From Excoecaria cochinchinensis (taxonomy: Eukaryota > Streptophyta > Magnoliopsida > Malpighiales > Euphorbiaceae), in the NCBI GenBank assembly GCA_947683425.1, contig CANTUQ010000031.1, positions 7,947,001 to 8,011,000 on the forward strand: DNA of 64,000 bases, written 5' to 3'. Below the pieces are notes generated by a model that saw nothing but the letters and a program-made list of their open reading frames with translations, was not told the origin of the DNA and ran no database searches. How positions within the stretch are numbered: position 1 is the stretch's first letter; the number at the start of each line of letters is the position of its first letter. A program made the position numbers and the translations under genes. Shown here one piece after another: positions 22,350 to 32,863 of the stretch.

Positions 22350-23590
22350 GGGAAAACAAACATAATAATATGGACGGCCATTCACAATGGTCGTCAAGGC
22401 AAAATACATTCAAATGGCAATTGCGAATATTCAAAACATATATCTAAACAGATTTGCATAATAAAGGCATTCATTCGGAAACTCACACATATAATCATAT
22501 ACATATATCAGGAATGGGCCAAAACAGTCATAACCCAAAACACGACACCAATGTTATCATGCTGAGCCACATACTCAAGTAAACATCCAAAACACCACAC
22601 TTCTGCTGCACAACTCTAATACATAGCATATCATGCTGTAAACACTCCCATAACGGAGACTGAAGGCATAATCGCATCACTTCACATTCATATCCAAAAC
22701 CATGCAGAAAGTACGATTACATCTTATATACTTACCCTCACAACCGATCTGATTCACATGCTTGTACACAATAAAACCATGCTTAACTCATATACATAAA
22801 TACATCGATCGAATCATTTCAAAGCATTCAGAAACTAATAACAAATCACATGCCAAGTACGGATAATCATGTTAACTGAAAAGTCATGTTCACTAAATAC
22901 AGATTTACTTTCTGAAGCCCGTAGTCATATTCATATACATATAAACTGATTCTTACTCATTCAGATATCACATTCTGATGATTGTTTCAAAACAGAATAA
23001 AACAAACCATCAAAATACCTGCTGACTCATAATAGTGGATAACGAGTACTCATGAGGGAACATATAGCCCGATCTCTGACCGGGTAAACCTCAGAGGAAA
23101 CATATAATATAATGTACCATGCAGGTACTAGTCGAAAAGCAACATCATTTTTTTTTCCACATTCCAAAAACATTTCATATCAAAGGGTTCGCGAGGAACC
23201 AGTCGTGGGACCTGATCAGGGTCCAAATCGTTCAAAGGACGCTGCAGCTACAAAGACTCTATTAGGCATGCCTAACTATCCACTAGACTGACTCTCGCAG
23301 GTCATGCATCATACAAATCATATTTCACATCATATAATTTATATCATTATACATAATCAGCAATAGGTGAAACATATGAGTAAAATCATAAAGTCAGTAA
23401 TGCATCATACAATTTACACTTAAGCATATCATAATAATCTTAGAGAAAGATCATAAATATAGATATGCATAACACATTCAGTTATATTAACATACTTCAT
23501 GACATAGTCAAAGAACACACCTAAAGGCATCACAAGTTCGGAATTCAAACATTGAAATCACCAAAGAAAACTCATTTAACATAACACATC

Positions 23591-23956
23591 TGTCGCGCTC
23601 GCGATGTCTGTCGCGCTCGCGACAGAGACCATAGTCTCTTCGCTGTGCGCGCGCGACGAACTTCGCGATCGCGGGAAGGAGAGAAAGGCCCGGCTCTATC
23701 GCGCTCGCGACAGTGTCGCGGTCGCGACAGAGGACAAGCATTGCTATCGCGGGGTCGCGGCAAGTCGCGTGCTCGCGATAGCACAGGCCAACAATGTGCT
23801 CTGTCGCGATCGCGACGGTTGTCGCGCTCGCGACAGAGAGCACACAAGCTATTACTATCGCGGGCTCGCGACAGCGTCGCGTGCTCGCGATGGCACAGCA
23901 TCAGGATCACCAGTCTCTGTCGCACTCGCGACAGTGTCGCGATCGCGACAGAGTCA
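23591..23956. repeat. Cluster of TCGCG inverted repeats
   Basis: At least a dozen copies of CTGTCGCG(C/A)TCGCGACAG and variants over about 365 bp, several of them perfect palindromes (for example CTGTCGCGATCGCGACAG-like at about 23799 and 23932). One more pair lies at 24471-24507. Translated on either strand they give repeated Ser-Arg-Ala-Arg-Asp, which is not a protein signal. Confidence 0.88.
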
Positions 23957-25880
23957 TGATTCCAAAAATCTGCAGAATTCTACAGGATCTTTCCTTCCTC
24001 AAACTCACTACCAAACACACGAAACATATCCAAAGGTCTCTTACCTCATTTCCAGCAAGTCACACATCATTAACAATATAAATCCAACATTTGTATCAAG
24101 AATTTCAATAAAACATGCCATTAACAATGTCCATATACACAATTTATAATAACAACCTTATTCGTCAATCAACTCGATCGCACCCACATTAATTGCATTC
24201 GTACATATGGTACGTCATTCTAAGGTTACTCATGAGACTATCACATGATAGCACTCATCCATAAACAAACCTTCATGGAATTATATCTATGATTAATTAC
24301 TAGTTAAATCACCAATCTTAAACATACTCCTAAGTTTTTCCCATGACATTACTTATATAGCCATTTAATTACCCTAAACATGCATAATAATTGATGGAAA
24401 AGGTACGGGATTGATCCGAGTCACCCCTAGACCCAAAAATAAAGAAGAAAAAGCTCAAAACATATTTTTCTGTCGCGAGGTCGCGACCCTTGTCGCGCTC
24501 GCGACAGAGGCTTGCCTCAGCTACCAAAACGGACTGCTTTCTACTATAAACTAGTATCTCGAAAACCGACCTCTAAACATCGTTTTTAGGAAAAGTGGTC
24601 TTCTTAATAAATGTTATCCTACGTCTTAGCTTTCAAATGAAACAAGTTTCACATAAATTGGACATCTACAACTCCAGATATTCACTCCACAACCCATACT
24701 GGTCAAACAACCCGACACAACAGGGACACTACATTTGTAATCAATTTTTAGATGTCTTAGAGCGAGAATTCGTCCAAGGCTATTTCTGAGACATTTAAAG
24801 TAATGAAAATCATGGTTCTAAAGGTTCTAGAATCACATGATTTGGAGTTCTAAAACTCACAATACAGCCTAATTACTGAAGAGAGGTCAAATGTATTCCA
24901 ACCCAGTTTCACCCAAAAACCTACTCACATGCACAATTGAGCAATTAAACCAACACTCACTACCATCCTCATCTATCAACAACCACACAATCAAGAAACT
25001 TATACCATACATGAATATATGTATATATATAAATTCATATATATAAACATAAAGTTTCCCAAACCTGGATTTGTGATTCAAAACCTCAATCTTCAAGAAC
25101 CCACTCAATCAAGCCTTAGCTCCTCTTCAAATCATTCAAAACTCGCACAAACAAACCCAATAATCACTAAACCAAAACTCTAACTTACTCAAATCGAAAG
25201 CAAACTAGAAGAAAAAGAAGTTCAAAACACAATAACCAAAACCTAACCACTTACCTCTTCAACCTTGCTCCCAAACTCTTCCAAAATAGATCCAACTCAT
25301 ACACAACCAAGAGAAAGAATGCAAGAAATGGGAAAGGGAAAAGAAAAGAGAGAGAACGGGAAGGAGAGGAGGGCCAAACGTGAATCTGCCCCTTTCCATT
25401 CTTCTTTTCCTATTTCTCTTTCTCATTTAGTGCACACACCAACCATTCCACTTGTCACCATCCTAAAGGTCCACTTGTCAAAATCTTCAATCCCACTTTG
25501 ACTTACTCCTACATGCACCATACACTAAACACACACAATTAATTCTTGAATAAATATCTTCAATACACCAAACACCTCTCACACCATATCATTTCTTAGC
25601 CCACTCACATCCTACTTCCATATACTTCAAGCATACTCTAACAATTCCTTATAAGCCACTTGTCATCATCCTACAAACCCAAGTGTCACAATCTTATCCA
25701 ATCACTTCCTACATACCATACACATGTTCCACTAGATAATTCATTCACTAAACTTATTTAATTATTTTCTTAGCAATTAAATCCTTATTATCCATATTAC
25801 TCATGCATAAATTACCAAAATACCCTTCACTTAACTGACTTAGCTGCCGATTCCGACTAGGCCCGTTTTGGGGTGTTACA

Positions 25881-27757
25881 GATTTAGTAAAAAGATAGAT
25901 TTTAGGAGTTAGGGATTTGGAATTTTAAGTTTAGGAATTTGATGATCTAAGGTTAGAACAAGCTAAATTTTTGATTTTTAAGTAATATAATTAAGTTAAT
26001 TTGAATTATTATTGAGATTTATTGAGTTATTGTTGAATCATTGTTTGTTTAGGTGAAGAAGAAGAGGATAGCTTGAGGAATAAAGGTTAAGAGAAGCAAG
26101 TGGAGGACTAAGTTCACTTGGACAATCCCGTTGAAGTTATTTTGCTAGAATTTTAAGGTTTGCAGCCACTAAATTCACTTGTTCTTATTCTATATATATT
26201 GTTTGAGTCTGAATTGTGTTTGAATTGAGATCTTATTGAGAATAGGTTGAGTTTTCAAGAATAAATGGATATAATATGGCTTGTTAAAGTGATTGATGTA
26301 ATAAAAATAAGTTATACATGTTGAAATGTTAATTTCATGAGGTATAATTGTGATTAAAAAAAATGGGATTTTAGTAATTGATGGGTAAATGAGTTTAAAT
26401 GATAAAAGTTACAATGAAGGTATAAATTTATTGATGTCGGTAAACTTAGAATTAACTTAATTGTTTAATATGCATAATTGCTAATGTTATTCTAAATATA
26501 GTTGAGTATAAATGATGCATTGGTATAATGTAAATGACAATTAGCTAATCTTAAAAATTCATTCAAGTGAGTTTGGCATTTATACAAAATAAAAATTGGA
26601 AGTATAATGTTATAATGTGAATGACTGTATAGTAATGATACCGTAAGGCCATATGGTGTCATAGAGTGAATGGAAAAATTAAAGTACAATTTATATTTGA
26701 GATTTTGCTAATTATGATATGTTATATAAATGAGACTGTAATAAATGAATTTGATTGAGAAATTAATATTGCCCTTGGTAATCGATAGGAAATATGGGTG
26801 AAAGTATAGTTGGCTAGCCATAGGAAGTCGAGGATTGCATTGATAATTGAGACGTCTGCAGGTTAATGAGAACCTGCAAAATTTAATACTGTTACTGCTA
26901 CTGTTATTTCTACTGCTACTGTACTATTACTGTTTCTCATCCCGCATACTTAACTCACATAATCCCATTGGTTTACTTTGGGCAATAGACCATATAATGC
27001 ACACATACTTATATATTAACTTTAATTATGTTTAAGGATTCATTGTGAATGAATTTAATTGTTGGCTTGCTTGCTTGATATATTTAAACTACTAATGTGT
27101 TTACTGACTCAATTAAGTAAAATCTCTTATAAAGAATACGACGAAAATTACCTTCTTGGAATTTGGTCACATACACTTATTTGTCTATTATTATTTCTAC
27201 TGTCATTATTATTATTTTTCTTAAATGAAATTCAGTTATAATTTTAATTAAGATTATTATTTGTGAAAAGTGAAATTAGTGGTTGCCACTAAGCTATATG
27301 CTTAGCGCGTGGACTTTTATTTCTGCGCGTAGGTGTACAGGTTCTTAAACAATATGGCATGCCAGGGATCTATTCGAAAGTATGGAGGAGTTCTTTTACT
27401 TTAGAATAGATGCTTAGGCTTAGTATTTGTTTTGGCAATTACTTTTGGAGAAATGTAAAATCTGAGCTTGTTACGGTTTGAAGAAAGCTATTTTAGATTG
27501 TGAATTGTAATCCATCTTGAATGATGAATTTTGGATGTTAAGGTTATTGTAAATATATGCATGATGATTGAGGATGGATGTTATTTTTTTTTTGTGTTGG
27601 ATAATGTATGTATTGAAAGGACAAATTCACAACTGTTGGTAAATTTGACCTTTTAGTTGAATATTGAGGTGGATGGGAGAAATTGATAATGGATTGGCTT
27701 GGTTATGGTGTTGGATTGTGTGGATGTCTCATAGAAGTGTAAATTTGAAATTGTTAA
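25881..27757 (+). mobile_element. Truncated Tekay-type LTR, part 2
   Basis: Continuation of 21661-21897 after the GATTT duplication, up to the GTTAA duplication at 27753-27757. AT-rich, with a diverged double hairpin at 27287-27332 that resembles the LTRs at 38823 and 45380 most closely (CTAAGC...GCTTAGCGCGTGG). Confidence 0.7.
27287..27332 (+). other. Conserved double hairpin of Tekay-type LTRs (variant)
   Basis: Hairpin 1 CTAAGC-TATAT-GCTTAG (27289-27305), hairpin 2 CGCG...CGCG with a T-rich loop, ending TAG|GTGT. The stems differ from the other copies but pairing is kept. Confidence 0.75.
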
Positions 27758-28100
27758 TGTGACGCCCAATCCCTAACGTCGGACTAGCTCAGCTAATCTT
27801 AGTTAGAGAAGGCCGCACGCACACAACAGAACACGCGATAAATTCAGAACAATAAAATTTCATCATCTACAAGCATAACTCATGCATCATATGCTAACTA
27901 CTTATAGTGCATTTTCCATAGCCACACATTCATGATTATCATATTATTACATGCCTTCATATACCTGATACACATTTCAATTATACAAAAAGCTTATACA
28001 AAAAGGATCCCAAAATATCAACCCAAAACCTACACTTTCTATCTCCTACTTTTGACCGTACAAAATGCGGGGATGTCCTCCAGTCACCTCTCGTCCGTAC

Positions 28101-28146
28101 CTGCACGGATTAGAGTAAATCCATGCTAAGCGATAACGCTTAGTGG
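28101..28146 (-). other. Conserved double hairpin of Tekay-type LTRs
   Basis: Hairpin 1 at 28126-28143 is identical to the 22330 copy. In hairpin 2 the stem is CATGGAT with AATCCGTG, which keeps pairing through changed bases, followed by CAG|GT. Confidence 0.8.
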
Positions 28147-28929
28147 GGAACACATAACAAATAATTATCACACAATTAGGGTTATCATACATTGCATGCC
28201 AACAATCAAGCTTAGTTAAAAATCATCTCATCAAATACCACTCCATACACATCGTGGTTCAACACTATATTCAATCATAAAGCATTAATCGCGAGTTCAC
28301 ATATTCACATTGCTTACCATATTATTTCACAATCATTTCCACTTATTAATTAGTTGAATAGCCTGCAATTCAATGACGCGGATAACGGGTATCGCATTGG
28401 TACCATTCAGGTACTAGAATCTCATCGAGATTACTTTTACGCATTGGTACCCTCGGGTACTTAAAATCATTCCACATATAATAAAATCTAGCAAGGATTA
28501 TTCGCATTGTTTTCGCATTGTGATTCCCATGGAATCAGACACATTTAACGCATGAGGCTGCAGCACTTGACCCTATAGGCATGCCTAACTATCCACTACT
28601 TGACACGCAGGCTTAAGTTGTTAACATTTATTCATTTCACATTAAACACATTTCGCATCACATATGTTGTTGTCCAACATCACATTCGCTTCATACATTT
28701 GCAATAGCACACAGCTATTTACTTCACTTACATACTCATAGTATTTCCAATCTCCTTCTTTCATAGTTAATAATCACATATATGATTGCATTCAAAATTC
28801 ATCATGTTTATGCAAATATACATTACTTTATACTCACATAACACTTACTCATAATGTCCTTCATTACAGCTTAAAGCCTTGCCATTTAGCAGTCCAAACA
28901 CATTAGGATTATATTGCCAAAACAGCGTA

Positions 28930-29262
28930 GGTCACGGTCACAATGAATTTCATTGTCACCGTGACATGTTGAAGTTCAAAACAGAATGCAAACTGGGGGC
29001 AGGTCACGGTCACAATCAATTCCATTGTCACCGTGACATGTTCCCAACTCTCGGCAGAATGCAACTTGAGGGTATGTCACGGTCACAATGAATTTCATTG
29101 TCACCATGACATATCCTCACTTTGCAAAACAGAATGCTCTCTTGAGTATCTCACGGTCACAATGAATTTCATTGTCACCGTGACATACAAAATCCATTAG
29201 GCAGAATTGAACTTATGCACACCTCACGGTCACAATCAATTTGATTGTCACCGTGACCTATG
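28930..29262. repeat. Five tandem units with GTCACGG...CCGTGAC palindromes
   Basis: Five copies starting at about 28931, 29003, 29075, 29150 and 29223, spaced about 73 bp apart. Each has 17-bp arms (GTCACGGTCACAATGAA and its near-perfect complement), separated by spacers that mostly contain CAGAATGC. Confidence 0.92.
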
Positions 29263-30275
29263 CAAAAATACCATAACACAGCTGTGTTTTGTCACTAGCA
29301 CAGCTGTGCTTTCCAGTCCAATTCTTCCTTCTCATTAAGACTTCAAATCTCATTCTCACGTTTGGCAAACAACCCAAAAACATCAACCACTTATTCATTT
29401 AGCACATACTTGATTTTCCCTTCTTGTTTTGGCATTCAATAATAGCACAATTTGGAATCAATCCCAATTCACACATAGCATACATGCTTTCAAACAACTC
29501 ATTCACTAACACCTTTCATGCTCAATGCCATCATTCCATATACACATATAGTTCTTAACAAAATCACTATTGACCAATACAAATCATACAATTTACACGT
29601 TTAGGATTTGTTCCCAAACCTTATTGCCTTAGCTCCTAATCTCGACGGATGCTCGGCTCGCCGATTACAGCTTTTCCCTTATCTCTCTTCACTTCTTCGG
29701 CTATCAATACAACACAAATGCTCAAGCTCAAACTCAATCCAATAATATCCCATCCAAACCAACTCAACCAAGAAGAAAGAGCAGAAGATGAGAATATACA
29801 TGCATAACCACATACCTTTGAGTTTGCCCTTAATTCTTACTTCAATTCCACAAGCACATACACTCACTCACCAACTCTCCTCTTCACTCACGGAAAGAAG
29901 AAGAACATAATCAAAGTACAGAAAAGAGAGAGAGGAACTGAACCACACTTACCTCTCAACTCCCTAAACATTTGCATGCATAAGTGGAGGTGGCAATTCC
30001 TTAGGATGCCACACGGAAAGCCACTTCAGTTCTGCCTCCCACTTACAGATTTCTTATCTTATTTTATTCTTAATTAATCCATCATTAAACTAATTAATCA
30101 GCCTTTAACTCATGCTTATTACAATCATATATAATTACCATTTAATCCCTTAACTATTCTTCTCTCTTTCAAATAAGTCCTGCCTTCATCTCAATCTAGT
30201 CCAAAACTCACATTCAATTCACACACACATACCAATTTAAGTTAATTCTTTTAGGGTACCAGTCCGGCCATGACA

Positions 30276-30443
30276 GTTAACAGGGGGATAAGGACCGGTT
30301 TAGGGGAGACTCTGTCCATTTTTCGCAAAATTCCGGGCATTTGAAAATTATTAAAATGTGAATTGAATTTTAGATACAAAGAAAGGTCTAGTTGGGGTAA
30401 CATTTGATACCTGACCCTTATTGGGCCGGGTATGGGTGTTACA
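30276..30443 (+). mobile_element. Truncated Tekay-type LTR, part 3 (LTR 3' end)
   Basis: Resumes after the GTTAA duplication and ends GGGTGTTACA at 30443, five bases before a tRNA-Met PBS. This shows that the three pieces are one plus-strand 5' LTR. Confidence 0.85.
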
Positions 30444-30448
30444 TTTAG

Positions 30449-30460
30449 TGGTATCAGAGC
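30449..30460 (+). other. Primer-binding site, initiator tRNA-Met type
   Basis: TGGTATCAGAGC, the standard plant tRNA-iMet PBS, followed by CCGATTTAGGCGGT. The same downstream phrase (TTTAGGCGGT) follows the PBS of the young element at 45363 on the minus strand, so the two are related. Confidence 0.92.
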
Positions 30461-30666
30461 CCGATTTAGGCGGTCCTTGACCTAGATTTGAGAATTCATA
30501 ATAGGGAAGAAGGGTGAATTACATAAATGTATATGTGAGATATGAAATTTGACTTCCTGTGATGTGAATGAATATGTACAAATTGATGGTATGTGTATAA
30601 GTAAGATATGAGATTTGAGGCATGTTTTATAAAGATCTATTTCTTGTATTATCTTCAGATTGGATA

Positions 30667-31650
30667 TGGAGTTGGGTACCAGAGAAGCTAGTTAGGAGGA
30701 GAGAGATAGTCAGGGCTCTACTACTGTTGAGGGCACTGATAGGATACAATCCTCAACAGTGACCCCTCCTGTACCGCCTTGTCCACCGGCTCAGACGGAA
30801 TTTTTTCAAACTATGACTGAAACAATGAGGAGAATGGCAGAGGCAATGCCTCATTACCAACCTCAGCCACCACCTCATCCACAAAAGGGTAGCTATGAGA
30901 GAATGAAAAAGTTAGGGGCTACAGATTTCTATGGTGATGCATCCATCATTCTGCAAAAAGTAGAAGAATGGCTTCAGAAAGTAAAGAGGATTTTTAATCA
31001 CATGAAGATCACACCAGAAGAAAAACTAGACTGCAAAGCCTTTTTACTTCAAGGTCAAGCTCATGAATAGTGGTTGGCTATCTCCAGGGATGTGTTAGAA
31101 CCTGGTCGCACTTGGGATTTCTTTTTAGACCAGTTTGAGAAGAGATATATCAGGGTTCAGTACAAGAAAGCTATGGAGAGAGCATTTCTTTATCTCAGAC
31201 AGGGAACCAAGACAGTGACTGAGTATCTAAGAGAATTTGATAGATTGAGTCACTACGCTCCACAGCTCGTGGCAACCAAGGAAATGAAGCTGCAGAGATT
31301 TAAAGATGGGTTGCATACTGAGATTAGATGGGGTCTAGTGGGACATAAATTTACTGATATTGGAGAACTGGTTGAGACAGCTCTTGAAATAGAAGAGTTA
31401 GAAGCTGAAGAGAAGAATAGAAAGATCAGAAGTCAGCAAAAAAGGAGTCAGGGGCAGTCTGGCTCAACCACTCAAGTTAGCAAAAGACAGAAAGGATCTC
31501 AGCCGGTAGCACAGTCACAATTCTATTCTCAGGGACAACCACAAGGATAGAGGAGCTCAGCTAGTTCAGGCCGACAGACCACATCTATAGCCAGCACACC
31601 AGGAGGTGTAACCAGGGCTACTCCTACATGTGAGTACTATGGAAGGGTGG
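30667..31650 (+). pseudogene. Tekay-type gag, truncated
   Basis: Starts MELGTREAS and runs through a proline-rich segment, YERMKKLGATDFYGDASI, VEEWLQKVKRIFNHM, the gag core (WDFFLDQFEKRYIRVQYKKA, VTEYLREFDRLSHYAP) and a basic/Gln-rich tail. It ends in the first residues of a zinc knuckle (TCEYYGR). Stops at about 30693, 31068 and 31548 replace Gln or Trp. The sequence then switches to Ogre-type protease at about 31655. It may represent the autonomous relative of the young element at 38823-49752. Confidence 0.87.
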
Positions 31651-31654
31651 TCCT

Positions 31655-32863
31655 AGAAGTAGAGAAGCAACCAGAGATTGTATCTGAACCAGTCAAGTCA
31701 GGGGAGGATCAGATATAGAAGCGGTTGAAGAAGACTACCGCTCAGATATCTATTTAGGATTTGTTGAGGCAGTCACCGTTGCATAGGTAAAGGCTAGTTG
31801 AGGCCTTCTGCGAGTCTACCGTTGCTACCACCATCTCACCATCCGAGCTATTGGTTAAGGGGAATTCTGCAGAGAATCTAGTGTACTATGATGCTGACTT
31901 ACTGGTTGAGGGCCGTAATCACAACCGCCCCCTATACATCAAGGCACAGATTAATGGCAAGCACACTGCTTGCATGATGGTGGATGATGGGTCGTCTATA
32001 AATGTGTGCTCGTGGGTAGCACTTCAAGCCTTTGGATTGGATGAGAATATGCTGAGTAGGTCTGGTCTCATCATCACTGCTTATGATAATTCCAAAAGAC
32101 AAGCCTCGGGTACCTTCAAAGCGGTAGTAAAGACTGGGCCTGTTGAAACGGAGGCAGAGTTCATGGTGTTGCCTATCCCTGCCAATTTTTTTACCTTGTT
32201 AGGAAGGCCTTTGTTTCACAAATATGGGGGAGTGCCCTCTACTCTCCATCAAATGATCAAGATACCACACGGAGGGAGGTAGTGACTATCAAAGCTGCCA
32301 GGGAAAACCAAGTCTCTACCTTGGGAATCGTTAATCGACCATTTAATGGCTCCTATGTGTCTGTGATAGGGGAAGAAGGGAGCTCAGTGGATAGTCGCCA
32401 GGTGCTGAAGATGATGAAGAAGATGAACTTTCTTTTGGGGATTGGTTTAGCTAAAAAATCTCAAGGCCAGCAGTCTGTTATCACCATCAGGGGTCAAAAG
32501 GACCGAAAGGGGGGCTATGGAAGTGGAAATGGCAAGAGGAAGAAGAAGTTAGATGGCATTCCGCATATCTTGAAGAGCTTCGTGCCTGCATCCTCCATTT
32601 GTGCTCACACTAGAGAGGCAGAGCCTCAGTGGGTTGATGGTAGATCATGCCGGGATTCGAGATCTTCAATGATGTTTTTGATTGGGAAGTTGGAGTTATC
32701 ATATCTGTAGAAGGCTTTTGGGATGAAGAAGTCATGATCCAGTGTGACATTTGGGACAAGTCTGAGCCAAGAGAGATCATCACTAAGAAGCTTCTGACCA
32801 TCAAGTCGAAGGGAAAGGAGAAAGTTGAGATTGAATCTTCGGAGCCAGATTTGAAGATCCAGG
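31655..32863 (+). pseudogene. Ogre-1 protease region
   Basis: From EVEKQPEIVSEPVKS the sequence enters the protease: NHNRPLYIKAQINGKHTAC, MVDDGSSINVCSWV, VKTGPVETEAEFMVLPIPAN and GGVPSTLHQMIKIPHGG. Next, after one stop at 32281, come FVPASSICAHTREAEPQWVDG and a downstream segment ending DLKIQ at 32863. It is cut there by Ogre-2. The reading resumes DLKIYEVVVEPPPG at 60303 after one copy of the duplicated CCAGG, which shows the two pieces were continuous. The 5' junction to Tekay gag shows no duplication and about 1 kb of host element is missing. Confidence 0.88.

Larger units (their letters stand above)
21898..25880 (-). mobile_element. Solo LTR, Tekay-type, TSD GATTT
   Basis: 3983 bp bounded by 13-bp terminal inverted repeats (TGTAACACCCCAA at both ends), with GATTT at 21893-21897 and again at 25881-25885. 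There is no PBS, internal region or second LTR, so it is a solo LTR left by recombination. Orientation is minus because the double hairpin (22307-22349) reads on that strand. It holds a cluster of perfect TCGCGA-centred inverted repeats at 23591-23956. It sits within an older Tekay-type LTR. Confidence 0.92.
27758..30275 (-). mobile_element. Solo LTR, Tekay-type, TSD GTTAA
   Basis: 2518 bp from TGTGACGCCC to GGCCATGACA, flanked by GTTAA at 27753-27757 and 30276-30280. There is no internal region. Minus orientation is shown by the double hairpin (28101-28146). Its inverted-repeat cluster (28930-29262) is built on a different sequence from the other LTRs. Confidence 0.93.

Noticed and set aside
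23508..24149. Open frames with repeated Ser-Arg-Ala-Arg-Asp on both strands
   Set aside because: They are the translation of GCGCGA/TCGCGA palindromes, which stay open in many frames. Not a protein family.
28930..29262. Regularly spaced palindromic repeats resembling a CRISPR array
   Set aside because: The spacers resemble each other, the repeats are imperfect and lie inside a solo LTR of a plant genome, and no cas gene exists.
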